From Hyperoplus lanceolatus (taxonomy: Eukaryota > Chordata > Actinopteri > Uranoscopiformes > Ammodytidae), in assembly GCA_026929865.2 (NCBI GenBank), contig CM049403.1, forward strand, positions 7,511,001 through 7,575,000: a stretch of DNA of 64,000 nucleotides. Reading direction: 5' to 3'. This document shows, one piece after another, positions 53,301-63,879 of the stretch. Made by a program: the position numbers and the translations under genes. Below the pieces are notes generated by a model. The model did no database searches and had not been told where the DNA came from. It saw only the letters and a program-made list of their open reading frames with translations. Position 1 is the stretch's first letter; each line of letters opens with the position of its first letter.

Positions 53301-56300
53301 CTCATTACCAACCTCACTTAGCACTCCTCCTCCTGTTATAAGCCATAGACCCAGATTCCCCTGAATCTAACTGGTCGGTAGATTCAGGGTCAATCAGAGC
53401 AGGGTGGGGCTTAAAGAGACAGGCTCTAAAAGAGAGCGTTTCAGACAGGGGCTGAAAAAGAGCAGATTCAGCAATGGCACTGTAAGAAATATATAACTTT
53501 CTAGTAGAAACACAAATGACTATTTTTACCTGAAGATGAGCATAATATATTACTTTTAACTGTCCCATATGCTCAGTGTCCTCAGCAAGTTCAGGTAGTG
53601 AAAACGTCTTTCACTCTCTTGTGGTAGGGCTGAACAGGAAAGTAGTGAAACACTCCGTCTCATGCTACTTCTTTCTGCCTACAGATAGTGTTATTGTGCA
53701 CCAGCTCTTGGGGAATGTTAATGGTAAACAGTAGATTCTTATGATGTGCTGACGATCAATATTTGTCATTTCCTGTTTGGCAGATTTGTCTGCCCTTTTA
53801 TCGCCCATGGCGTCTCCAGGAGTGCTGCTGGACTGGGCTGCTGCCAGGTTTGAGGTACAGTTGATGCAACCATAAAACTTAACCAAACATTGTTGGCTTT
53901 GATTGTTAAAATACAACTTTTCAAAACGTGTGACATACTTGCAATAGCTTCTAGACATCAATCTGAAATTACCTGTGTATTAGTAGTCTACTCTGAAGGC
54001 GTTTCCTGGCTGTACTCAAATACCATCAAAAACATCTCATCACACTTCCAATTTGATAAAATAAGATTCAGAAAAGAATAAAATAATAATTGCACAGGTC
54101 ATTGTAGATGATCTTAATGAAAAGGGTTGGTCTTATTTTAACTGGTTTAACAATTTGGACCATCAGATTAGTAGCAGTTTGCCGTACCATGTTATCTGAC
54201 AATGTATCAGGGATATTTGTACGTCTAGTATATGATGGTGCATAGCATCAATCATACTGCATGGTATTCTGAAATGCAGACTGGACTGTGTTTAGCTTTC
54301 CAGACATAATTCATTTAAATAATAAAAACAAAATCTTCCATTTCAGCCAGGCCCAGTGCTGTCCCCTCTGACAGACAGCCCGCTGCTATCCAAAGATGAG
54401 ACCAAGTCTAGTAAGTCTAACTTTGACATCAGCCTTTTTTTTAAATGGCTAATACTTAGTATTAGTAAACTTATTTATATTAAATGATTCTGCCAGATTT
54501 CAGAGGCCCTGAGGATTTTCCTGAGAGTCAGGTGACCAGTGTGCCTTACACCAACACAGCAAGTAAATCAACCGAAGAGGAAAAACCACACATTCCCAAA
54601 AAGGTTTGAATTGTTTAATTGAGTTTACTATTTCTAAAAATGGTCAAGATCTTTTCCCCAATTGTTTAAAGAGATCCTATTATGCTACTTTTCTGGTCTT
54701 AATTTATTGTTAAAAACTGCTATAGAGCAACCTGACACGAATCACATCACAAAAAAACTATGTAGATTTTCGGGAAGCTCTTTCTCTTATTTTGGCGATC
54801 CAGCAGGCCCTGTAAACACTTTGCTTCTGCCATCTCCGCCCCCTCCCCCCTTCCTGCAAACCCAACTCTGTTGTGATTGGTTACCTTGCGAAGGGAAGTC
54901 GTGATTCTAAATGTCTGCAAAGAATCAGCCCGGGCGGGACGCAAACGCGGGTCTACTGCTTCGTAAACGATCTCTCTACCGGCTGAGCTAGGCGAGCACT
55001 GGTCTAGTGTTGTCACCCCCTGCTATATATAGCAACCTGGGAGCTTGCCTGACCATATATGGCAAAAATATTCGGGTGACACACACATACCGGAGATTTG
55101 AACAAGTTCGGCTCGACTGGCTGCCATAGTTTTTAGTGCTCTGCACAGCCACGGTCAGCAGGGAATACGTCGAAATGCATGTACGTAATTACTTGATACT
55201 CTAGTATGGTTAAACATGACTATAAATCATTATAACAACGTTTATTGGTCATAAAAGTCGAAAAGTATCATAGGTCCTCTTTAAGGAACACTCTGCATAT
55301 CAGGACAGTGTTGCACCAACAAGGATTCATTTTACTTTAATCAGCTGACACACATCAAGGCAATACAGTATGGTGCAATCACTACTACTGTTCATTTCTA
55401 AAATCAGGGAACCAGTGGGTTTTACAAGCATTATACAAGCATTGAATTTAATGTTCTCAAAGTAAAGCCTTTAAACTTTTGAAGTTGACAAGGTATTGCA
55501 TTTCCTTCACAAAGGTCTTAGATGTCTTTAACATCAGAAAAAAATGGTTTACTAGTAGGGCTGTCAAAATTAACACGTTAACACAGGGTGATTCGTTTCT
55601 GGAATTAACGCGTTAATTTTTTATCGCAATTAAAGCATGTGCAGAATGATCCGCCCCGTGCATCCCACCGCCTCTGTACTACAGTCACTCTTACGTTATG
55701 GCTGAACCAGGATCAGTAGCTGCGCGCAGCCAAACATAGCAGCACGTTAGCCCTTGCCGTGTTTTAATCTGCTAACGGTCACGTCTGTGTCGGGGGCATA
55801 GATAGTATATAAAATCAACTGCCGCGGGTGACGGTTGATGTCGGGAGCAACAGGAGGAGAAACATTGTCCGCTCTGTTCAGAGCCCGCAAGGACACAAAC
55901 GGCTGCAGTTTTCAGAGGTGTGTGTGAGTAGACATCAACATAACGCCGGCTTCCTGGCACAAATGAACAGTCCCTAGGACGTGTTCGTGCGTACACACAC
56001 ACACACACACTCACACTCACACTCACACACACACACACCGCGGACTGTAATCAAGTTGTATTCAAGTGCACAACCTATAGATTCACCAAATAAATGCCAT
56101 TATATAGCCTATATTTGCCCAAAGACATAGTAAAGAGACAGACAAATTGAATTATGGTGTGGTAGGTATATATTTTAGTTTGATTTAAATTTATTTTCAG
56201 TATTAAAACCATCATTTGGATTTTCAATTAATAAAAATACTAATTTTAAATGTACATATCCACCTTCTGTCCTTTATCTTTCCGTTCATACAACAATATA

Positions 56301-59300
56301 CAGAGAAAATTTGAATTTTTCGGGCATATTTCGAATGGTAAAATGAATCGTGATTAATCCACAGAATCCTGTGATTAATCTGATTAAAAATTGTAATCGT
56401 TTGACAGCCCTATTTACTATATATATAACCAGGGTTTCCCCAGGAAGAGTTGTCAGGCCTGGTGACAATAGTGCCGCTGCAATTGCGATATAAATACATA
56501 ATATGATATGATTGTACTTGCTTGGTTTTCAAGGAAAAAATTCAAACGCAGGCTGATTTCTCAATTTAAACGCACAATACCCTAACCCTTCCGCTGCCAG
56601 GGTTGGGGTTTGACCGAAAAACAATATCCAAAAGCAGAGTTTGATGATGTCATGGATCATATAACAGCTTAGAGAGAATACATGAGGGCAATGAAGCCCT
56701 CTACGTCATAACTACGCCCCTTTTTGGGTGCAAACTACTGCTGTCAGTTGACTGGCGGTCAATACAAATTCTGAGGTTTTTTGCCGATCGGATAAAAAGA
56801 AGAATACTGTTTCATTTTATATCTTCAAGTAGCCCAAACAAGATGACCAGCCAGCTAAATAATGACATGGTGTCCTTGGAGATCACTGATCAGCAACGAT
56901 AAAGACAAATTGAAAGTAATAGGTGATCGATGTCATTCCAGTCTGCACAAGTGAAACAATGAGACGACTCAATGTCCAGAGGTGTTACATCCTGATATCT
57001 AGAACTATCGCTTCTCTTAGTGTCCTTTCTCCTTGATGGAAGTAAAGTCAATCTTAATTGAAATATATCTTCATGTTTGATGTACAATAAATCAGACACT
57101 AGCAGTAAACACAATATTATAGTGGTGTGAAGATGTTGCAAAAATAGCCTATTTAGTTCCTTTTTAGTGTGCATCAACCTAGGCTACAACTAATCAAAAA
57201 AATAATATAGTTGGCTTGCATTAGGCACACATACTTTAACTTTCTTTATTTCATCATAACATTGTGCCTTTGAATTTGCCTCTTGTTAATATATCTGTCA
57301 CATCCCTGGTTGTTTACACTTGGAGGTGCCGTTGATGTGGCGTCACTTCCGGTGGGCACTGGATTGTGGGTCAGAATCGACACAACAGCGTGCTGATTTA
57401 ATCACTAGGGCTGCGTTCCAATACCCGTACTTTCTTTTATTTAGTATGGTAGTAATGGATGTCTACTACATCTGGCCGAGATTTTTAGTGTTGAAATCAA
57501 TGCTACTTGGGCCATTCTGACCCACAATCCAGTGCGCTCCAGTATGAAAACAACTGGGGATGCGACAGACATAAAAGCAAGATCAAGGCGTAATGTTATG
57601 ATGAAATAAGTAAAAGTGTGTCTCAATGATGTGCCTACGTCATCTTAACTAGATTCTTTTTATGGTCAGATGTAGTATGTAGAACAAAGTATGCGATTTG
57701 GAACGCAGGGTAAAAATCTCAGCCGGTTGTACAGTAGTAGGCATCTGGGTATTTTTAGGAATACTAAATATGACCACACAGATTGGAACATCCTTAATCT
57801 TTTTTCTACCATACTAAATAGCAGGGAAGTATGGGTATTGGAATGCAGGGTCTGTAAGGCCATGGAGAGGGTCTGTGCCAAGAGACAAGTCCTTTTTGAT
57901 TTTGTTGAGTATACTTTACAAAGTTATTATATCAATGTTCGTATGAATGTGAATTTATAATGTTCTTTATTAAAATTACCTTAAAATGTGTACAGGTTTT
58001 CCATTGTATCAGTCCTACTTTTGCCAGTATGGCCATGACGTTGGCATTACATTTAATGTTAAATGGCATTAAAAAGGCATAATAAAGTCTTACATTTATC
58101 TTTGAGATTCCTGGTTATACACTGTCAATATTTAAATGTCTTAATATTTACAACTGACAGTAAATAAAATGTAAAGCTACAGTTGGTAACTTTGTAGAAA
58201 AGAACAAGCAAGAGATTTCAAGTGAGAATTTGAACCCAAACACTTCAACCCCTCCCTCCTTGTGCATGCGCCGCCATTTTTTTTTAGCGGGAACTAAAAA
58301 ATACCGAAAGAACCCTAGCTCGAGTCCTTGGTCTTTTCTTCACTGTCTTGGTAAAAGCAGTTCTTTGCAAAGGAGGAAGTTGAAAGGCAGGCACTGCCGG
58401 AGACACCACAACAACAGCGCCAAGATGTAGGGACGGCCCCTTAACCAATCAGCAAGGAGAGCCAGGGCGGGGGTTCTACCAGACTACAGCATACAGAGGC
58501 TGGGGAGAACACAGTGATGAGGAGTTAGGCCCCATTACAAAACCGATCCCTACACACTCTGTCACTTACTTTGGAATCACTCGTGAATGTGGATGCTCAC
58601 TTAATCAGGGTGAAGGGTCTTAAAACACGGTGCACTTTTGGAAAGCCCCCTCGCCTTTCTCTGGCGAGGACGGGAACATACATCTGTCAGTCAGGTGTCC
58701 TGTGCTCATATAGCAGCTGCTAATTCAGTTACATAAACATTCCAAAACGCTCCTACATGTCTGTATTCTCATCTCTTTTCTTCTTAATTATTAACTTAGA
58801 AGGAATCATTATTTAATAACAAACTCACCCCCACGCATTTATTGTATTGTGAAATAAAATTTCAAATTAACTATACAGTTGTTATTTATTTTGAACAATT
58901 TGCCTATCATGTAGTTTCTTTCCACCACCAGAGGGCATCCTCTAGGGACCAAAAATCAATGAAAGCTGCTTTAAAGTTGATCCTAGTTGAGGTCAACTCC
59001 TTCTACATTTGAGATGGATTGCACATAAACATGGACATTCTTTGTTTAGGACATTGTTCTGAAAAATGCAGAGTCTTGGGCGAGACTGGTGAGGCAGTCG
59101 GTCACTCAAACTGCAATCAAGTCCTCCAAGGAGAGCTTCCAGCAGTTCCGTAAGGCTGCCATAGAAAAGGAAGAACGTGAAAAAGCCCTGAAGAAGAAAC
59201 AGGAGGAGGGCGGCAAAGAGAGAGAGACTCCTTCTACCTTACCACCGGGCCCATGTAAAGCAGAAACCAATCCTCCTCAACCTTTTAAAGAGGTTCCTGA

Positions 59301-59633
59301 TTCACCCAAGAGCCCTAGCACAGACGCTACCTTAGACACTCCTAAAGATCTCGATCCGCCCCATTCTCCCATGGAAACACAACCTCCTCTCACACCACAG
59401 TCCTCGGTGGATAACCACAGAGAGATAGCCCGCAAAAAGGAGCAAGAACGCAGGAGGCGAGAGGCTGTGAGTGGCCTTCATCCTTATATTAGTTTGATAT
59501 GGTTGGTTTTGGTAAAATGGCATTTTTTAACAACTGTTCTGTGGTCTGTTCTTCTCTTTTTTTCTAGATGTCTGGTATTGACATGACTATGCAACAAGAC
59601 ATTATGACTACATTTGAGCTGAACCTGGATTGA
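45037..59633 (+). CDS. BRDT: BRDT, testis-type BET double-bromodomain protein, 18 coding exons
   Basis: Nuclear reader of acetylated histones needed for male germ-cell chromatin and transcription. Coding exons: 45037-45228, 45388-45525, 45716-45854, 46007-46128, 46404-46748, 47083-47211, 49125-49322, 49424-49605, 49714-49991, 50109-50219, 50310-50429, 52425-52474, 52578-52758, 53784-53854, 54347-54410, 54497-54603, 59050-59466, 59568-59633. All borders are GT/AG and the sum is 969 residues (human 947). Bromodomain 1 has WPF shelf 50-52 and acetyl-lysine Asn109 (YVYNRPGDD). Bromodomain 2 has WPF 282-284 and Asn341 ([10 protein letters not shown]). The ET domain spans about 502-572 ([20 protein letters not shown]). 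A Ser-rich segment and a Lys-rich segment follow. The C-terminus, [10 protein letters not shown] to [14 protein letters not shown] and TTFELNLD, is the P-TEFb-binding type shared by BRDT and BRD4. Length and the EPHX4 neighbour favour BRDT over BRD4. The start matches the family (12 residues before NPPPPE) and has A at -3. Confidence 0.97.
46787..47034. mobile_element. CCCTGCGTTCCAA element in BRDT intron between BD2 exons
   Basis: Starts CCCTGCGTTCCAAATCACAT and ends TTATTGGAACGCAGGG. It is flanked by ATA on both sides (3-bp duplication). Inside, 46920-46975 carries a LINE/SINE-type tail (GAAAAGCGCTATATAAATCC with ATT repeats), so it is composite. It ends 48 bp before the exon that completes bromodomain 2. 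Confidence 0.85.
47316..47389. repeat. (GT)n microsatellite in BRDT intron
   Basis: 37 perfect GT units, about 100 bp after the donor that follows the bromodomain 2 exon. Confidence 0.97.
48172..48818. mobile_element. Non-autonomous hAT-type element, 647 bp
   Basis: The ends TAGGGTTGCAAAATTTC and CCCCTTTACAACCCTA are inverted. 8-bp flanking repeats GTATTGAC (48164-48171) and GTATTGCC (48819-48826) differ at one base, the size expected for hAT. It has no transposase. It lies in the BRDT intron after bromodomain 2. Confidence 0.85.
50681..51152. mobile_element. Short inverted-repeat element in BRDT intron
   Basis: The left GGGCCGTTTCTCACCTGATA and the right AACTTAGG-type end (CAAGTTAGGTGTGAAACACT on the + strand) are imperfect inverted repeats over about 20 bp. 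It contains GAACCAAACAAG-like and TTGGTCC repeats, and is non-coding. Confidence 0.65.
51153..51191. repeat. Perfect hairpin, 16-bp arms and 7-nt loop
   Basis: The left arm TGACTTATCAGTGCCA (51153-51168) is exactly complementary to 51176-51191. It abuts the right end of the element at 50681. Confidence 0.9.
51361..51607. mobile_element. Short element with 27-bp near-perfect inverted ends
   Basis: Starts AAGCCCAGTTCAGACCAAAG then ATTTGCC. The right end is the inverted copy with one mismatch in 27 (GGCGAATCTTTGGTCTGAAC then TGGGCTT). The interior has several GTTGCAAG/CTTGCAAC-like words that could fold. It is non-coding, 247 bp, in the BRDT intron. Confidence 0.88.
51987..52150. repeat. Fold-back unit with arms of about 45 bp
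   Basis: The left arm AGAGTTATGACCAAAGAAAT then GGCATAAATAATC pairs with the right arm GATTATTTATGCCAGTTCTT then TTGGTCATAACTCT, with a few mismatches. The paired region continues through CCAGGCAC/GTGCCTGG. The central spacer is about 70 bp. Confidence 0.85.
53150..53560. mobile_element. Short non-coding element, second copy of the 20645 family
   Basis: Starts TTTAAAGGTCACCTATTACG and shares ordered blocks with 20645-20960. An AAGAGAGCG/TCAG segment and a small inverted ATTCAGGGTC/CCTGAATCTA pair (53357-53391) lie inside. The right end near 53550 (CATAATATATTACTTTTAAC) is roughly inverted to the left one. Confidence 0.6.
54665..55284. mobile_element. Short inverted-repeat element, 620 bp, with tRNA-like block
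   Basis: The left TTTAAAGAGATCCTATTATG then CTACTTTTC is inverted at the right (GAAAAGTATCATAGGTCCTC then TTTAA) with few mismatches. The right third matches the fragment at 8480-8690. A tRNA-like segment sits in the middle (54927-54997, minus strand). It lies in the last long BRDT intron. Confidence 0.8.
54927..54997 (-). ncRNA. tRNA-like segment inside a mobile element
   Basis: Read on the minus strand it starts GCTCGCCTAGCTCAGCCGGT and continues AGAG, a good tRNA 5' arm and A box (TAGCTCAGCCGG). The T-arm region (CCCGCGTTTGCGTCCCGC) keeps the stem-like CCCGC...GCGTCCCGC but has TTTGCGTC instead of the B box TTCGANTC. The acceptor ends do not pair well. Most likely a decayed tRNA or the tRNA head of a SINE captured by the element, not a working tRNA gene. 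Confidence 0.6.
55556..56412. mobile_element. Non-autonomous hAT-type element, 857 bp
   Basis: The ends TAGGGCTGTCAAAATTAA and TCGTTTGACAGCCCTA are inverted. Flanks TTTACTAG (55548-55555) and TTTACTAT (56413-56420) form an 8-bp duplication with one change. The subterminal regions are rich in TTAAC/GATTAAT words. A CA/CT-rich array (about 55994-56037) lies inside. No transposase frame is present. Confidence 0.85.
57228..57851. mobile_element. Nested copies of the GCGTTCCAA family with fold-back arms
   Basis: Inverted arms: 57285-57372 (with CACTGGATTGTGGGTCAGAA) against 57510-57600 (with TTCTGACCCACAATCCAGTG). Family ends occur at 57412 (GCTGCGTTCCAATACCCGTA), 57690-57710 (TTGGAACGCAGGG) and 57837-57851 (ATTGGAATGCAGGG). 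Two copies appear to be inserted in or beside each other. Non-coding, in the BRDT intron before exon 59050. Confidence 0.7.
58175..58985. other. Possible short non-coding element in BRDT intron
   Basis: 58177 opens with AAAGCTACAGTTGGTAAC, a phrase that starts many fish non-coding elements, and 58960-58975 ends in ATGAAAGCTGCTTTAA. The two ends are only weakly inverted, so the boundaries are uncertain. The text between is partly GC-rich (58420-58500). Confidence 0.35.
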
Positions 59634-60482
59634 AAAGCCCCTGGGATTTACTTGGAAAAGATAGCCCTCTGCTAGACTGTGTGATCAATTTGAGCTCATG
59701 CTTATTTCTCGGCCACAAAAGAAAAAACTTCACTTCACTCTAATGTATGTTCTTGAGAAGAAAAGAAAAAAAAGTCAATGTTAACTGTGAAAAATAATAA
59801 TACAAATGGGCCTTGCCCTTAAATTGTATTTGGAAAAGATTGGTGAATGTCTGCAATGACACAATTAAAATGATTAGGGTGAAACACTGTTTATATTCAG
59901 ACCTGAATCGACTCTTAAAATGCAGGTTTTTCTGTTCTTTTCACGTGGATGGGACCTCACAGCTCACTGTCAAGCTATAAATGCCTCCATATACTGTAGT
60001 TGAAGTGCCACCTTGTTGTCTTGTTTGCCGAAATGTGCAGTGTTGTTTTGTTCCTCTATTGAATTATCCCATCTGATGAACCCTTACCATGTTTCAGTTT
60101 ATCCTCACTCACAAATAGACTAGATATAGACAAAAAACAGTTTTATATGTATGTGTTATACATGCATGCATGTCTTTTCTTTCCTCTAGAAAACATCCTT
60201 GCACAAAAGACATTTTAAAACCCTGAAACAAAGACTGGTAGGTCCTCACTAAAGTACCCGATGTGAAATTGACATTAATAATCTCAGTTCCTTATTTTCT
60301 CACTACTTGGAAAAAAAATGCTGCACATTGTGTTTTTTGAACATGCACTGCACTTTGTTCTTCATACAGTTCTGTTTTCTTTTTTTTCAAAGTTGTTTTG
60401 GGAGATTATTGATATTTTCTGTACGTTACAGTTTGTATATGCAAAAATAAATAATTCCTTTTTTTCTACTTAAAGTAATAAA
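59634..60482 (+). terminator. BRDT 3' UTR with two poly(A) signals
   Basis: After TGA at 59631-59633, AATAAA hexamers occur at 60446-60451 and 60477-60482, the second in an AAGTAATAAAGC context. Transcript end shortly after 60482 is expected. This is inferred from the hexamers only. Confidence 0.65.
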
Positions 60483-61647
60483 GCTATTTTCACTAAGCGA
60501 TCTGCTTCACTTCATCCAGTTCCAATGGCAGTGTAGGGCAGACTACAGCAATCCTGTTGATACAGATATTATCCAGATGACCCATCACAGAAGTGCCCAT
60601 GATGTTGTGTTTATTGTCTTCCACAGATCAGTCGGGGCTTTCTCCAATCTCTTTGGGAGGAGATCAGTCATGTGGATGTCAATCTAGCCTCGTGACCAGC
60701 CATATCTCACAAGCTTAGGCTATTTATCAATCCATGTTGACATGAAAGACAACAAGAAACAATCAGGGGCTGGAGATTGGAGAAAGTCCAGACTGATTCT
60801 CACACACGCACACAAAATAGGGCTACTATTAAGACACTATCTGTAGCCAATTATTTATGGAAAAATTGGCTTTGGCACCCACTAGTGGTAATGCCATGAT
60901 AGAGCCGGTGGCACTTGACAACATAGATTTCATTCCCTCGCTGCCTGTTGGTTGACGCCCAGAAACGTCCCGATGGGGAAGAAACCAAAACAAAGAAAAT
61001 TCAGTGGGGGGTCTTGTCTAGAGTTGTCTTCTTATTTTTTTTTAAACAAGATAAACTGCTTGGCTGTGTCTGTTGAAAACACCAGTCACAGGCTATACCA
61101 CCTTTTTAAATGTCGTAACAGCCACTTACTGTATAAATGTCTGGTGGACGAGAGATCAACTAGAAATATTTCATTGATTAATGAAAAGTGGATTCATTTC
61201 TTCCAACACGTGCATGCTGAAATCTGTCGTTGCCATAACAGCGGCGTGACGCCCCGGTGCTTTGCAGTGATTTGCGGGCTTATTCCTCCGCCATACAGCG
61301 TCTCTTAGCTCTGTGCTGAAATCAGCCTTTATTAAGCACTGCATCGGAGTGGCTTACTGTTTGCTTGGTTTAGGACTTTTCTTGTATGGTCAACAACAAC
61401 ACTGACTCCTTCTAAACAACCAGTGTCATACGCAAGCGTGAACATCTGACGTGATGCACTTCCCACCGTCCCATTCAGCCGCCGCTTGTTGGGATCCTCC
61501 CTTATTCAGACAGTCGTGCTGTGCGTATGCAGCGCTGGGGACGAAACAACGGCATTGTCAGGGCAGTGTTTAGACAGAGAGGTCCGATTGACAGAAAGAA
61601 ATCAAAAGGGAACTTGATCTGGATCGATTTCCTGCGGCAATGTAAAG
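60483..61647. promoter_or_regulatory. BRDT-EPHX4 spacer, including the EPHX4 promoter region
   Basis: No exon was recognised. Near the EPHX4 start the sequence becomes richer in CpG (61420-61640). TGACGTGATG at about 61448-61457 resembles a CRE half-site. No TATA box is evident, so the transcript start cannot be placed. The 118-residue frame at 60952-61308 has no recognisable domain. Confidence 0.35.
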
Positions 61648-61892
61648 ATGGCGAGAGTGCTCCACAACTTGCTATTGTTTCTCATCAGACTTGCGCTGAA
61701 AATCAGAGTGTTGGGCTATTGGTCGTTGATCTACGGTTATTGTGCTCTTTGCACCACCGTAGCGCTGCTGAAACTTTGGTGGAACATCGTCTTAAGGCCG
61801 ACAACAACCTTCCAGTGGGCGATTCGTGAAACTCCCCCGGCTTGTCTGAATGACACGTCCTTGGGAACCCACTGTTATGTTAGGATCAAGGT

Positions 61893-61926
<34 letters not shown>

Positions 61927-63879
61927 CACTTGGACATGAAAGGTGCTGCTGGTCCCTGTACATGGGGTAAAAGCCCATTGTGTGTGAATGAGCCTCTCTC
62001 ATGCTGTAGGATGTTCAGATGTGAAATGCTCCAACACCTTTTCTTGCCGTATCGCGTCGTGAAAAGACAAACAGGCCTGATCTGTTTATCATTTTTTGTA
62101 GAGGTGTGAAGCTGAGCGCAGGTGGTGCTGAAAGAACAGCTCCTCCGCCCGATGCACGGCTCTACAGCCTCTAAACCTGTGTTAAAACATTATGTCATTA
62201 AATACCCAGGCATGTCTGTCCAAAAAGAATGATTCATATACATTAGTCAGGAAGGCCTTTAATGACCATGCTATGCACATTTACCAGTAAACAATTAGAG
62301 TAGTCATATCATGAGCATAATCTATGCTATTTAAAGTATCGAAAGCACTCAACATTCAGAAGCCACTGTTATATAATGATTGTAGGCTATATTATATCAC
62401 TGGACTATGGATTCATTGGCAAACAAAAAGCATTTTAATGAGCTTGCTTTGGGAAAGCCGTTTTAACAACTATATGCTATACGTGTTAGGCAGTTTAACA
62501 TAAATAACTGCATCATACTAACTTTTGCTGTAGGATAAATGTATCGCACCAAAAAGTACAACATTTCCTTTTAGAATGTGGTAAAGTAGAAAAAACAAAG
62601 AACGGTTGAGAATTGACATAGCCTGCCCTATTCAAGCAACTACAAGGACGTCCCATAGCTGTTCATTTGTACAGTGTACTTAACTCTGCTACTGACTATA
62701 GTTATAACGAACCAATCACTTGTTCTCTTGCAGGAACATTTTCCCATCTCTCTTGTGGTTATTAGGTCTATTAGTCCTAAACAATAGGCTTTGTTATAGC
62801 AATAACTTACATCTAGCCTACCATTGATAGGCTGGGATCCTGATGCAGATGGAACTAAGAGAGATACGTGTGTGTGTGTTTGAATATAATGAAATAAGAA
62901 AAGGCATAGTCATATGTGAAGAGAAGAAAGGAAATAAATGTCTCTTTTTCACTGCATGCCAAGACAGTACAGAATGTGTCAACAGCTGACTCATTGGAAT
63001 TTATGATTTAGAAAATGGTAACTTAGGCCGTTGATAAAGCCAGTCTCAGAGCAAATAAACATAGTCTACAATAAGTCAGAGTACAGTGCGTTATGTGCAT
63101 TATGATATTATAGGTAAAGGGACTCAAAATCACCTTCACCTGTAATTTCATCCTAACTTTAGCTGCCCAGACATTAGCTTACAAAACAGGCTTAGTCAAA
63201 GCAGCACTGTTTCAACGCGAAGACAAGAACAATCTCAATAGTAATTGTAAGTCCCCCTTTCTCCTCCAAATTGTGCTTTGCTTTTACTGTGACTTGAGTT
63301 GGTCGACTGTGCTGCAAGACCCAGAGTTTGATACTGGAAAGCTGTGATCAGGGACACGTTTCTCTGTGTTCATCTTCCATCTCTCAGACTTACACTAGGT
63401 TGGATGCAAAAGCTGGATTGTGTGACAACACACGCAGTTTGAAATGCAACTTTAAACAAGCACACATACAGTACAGCAGCAAATGGACTTTTTCCTAGGG
63501 ATTTAGACAAGTAGCTTTTTTAGAGAGTGGAGTTAATTTTGAGCTAGTTATTTAAAGTTTTATACCTCTTATCATTCAAGGCAATGTTTTATAATCTGCA
63601 AACATTTCTGGAGGGCGTCTTTACGTTAACGGAACTGTATTCCCAAGAGGGTGACTCGTCCAATAATAATGATATTGCAAGCCTAGGATACACTGACCGT
63701 ATGAGTTATTCCTGTACTGTTTTACTGATATAATTGTTTACGTACATTTCCCTGCGGCTACACTCGGTAATGCTAATAGTCTTCTGTCCACAGGAGTCTG
63801 GCCTTAGGTTTCACTATGTGGCTGCTGGAGAGAGAGGAAAGCCCCTGATGTTGTTCCTACACGGCTTCCCTGAGTTCTG
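61648..63879 (+). CDS. EPHX4: Epoxide hydrolase 4, first two coding exons (partial)
   Basis: An alpha/beta-hydrolase-fold protein of the epoxide hydrolase family (also called ABHD7); its substrate is not well defined. Exon 1 is 61648-61890 (81 codons, phase 0) and exon 2 is 63794-63879, ending inside a Trp codon at a GT donor; later exons lie beyond the window. Exon 1 encodes a basic N-terminus, a hydrophobic anchor at about residues 7-45 ([26 protein letters not shown]), then the family segment [19 protein letters not shown]. Exon 2 encodes [20 protein letters not shown], then HGFPEFW: the HGFP motif supplies the oxyanion hole. The catalytic Asp, His and second acidic residue would be in missing exons. 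The start has A at -3 and G at +4. Position right after BRDT matches other vertebrates. Confidence 0.95.
61896..61924. repeat. (CA)n repeat next to EPHX4 exon 1 donor
   Basis: A CA array starting 5 bases after the first base of the intron. It is transcribed in EPHX4 intron 1. CA arrays close to a donor can bind hnRNP L, which could affect splicing, but this is inference. Confidence 0.9.
61925..63793. other. EPHX4 intron 1
   Basis: AT-rich unique sequence. No mobile element, RNA gene or further exon was recognised. The open frame from the EPHX4 start through 62109 is read-through into this intron, not coding sequence. Confidence 0.6.

Noticed and set aside
54927-54997. Functional tRNA gene
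   Set aside because: The B box is degenerate, the acceptor stem pairs poorly and it sits inside a mobile element; kept only as tRNA-like.
45037-59633. BRD4, BRD2 or BRD3 instead of BRDT
   Set aside because: The C-terminal P-TEFb-binding motif excludes BRD2/BRD3, 969 residues is too short for the BRD4 long form, and EPHX4 follows as expected for BRDT.
60952-61308. 118-residue frame between BRDT and EPHX4
   Set aside because: There is no domain, no splice context and no family resemblance; it lies after the BRDT poly(A) signals.
61648-62109. 153-residue single-exon reading of EPHX4
   Set aside because: After residue 81 it runs through a GT donor into a CA repeat; the next EPHX4 residues are encoded at 63794 in phase.
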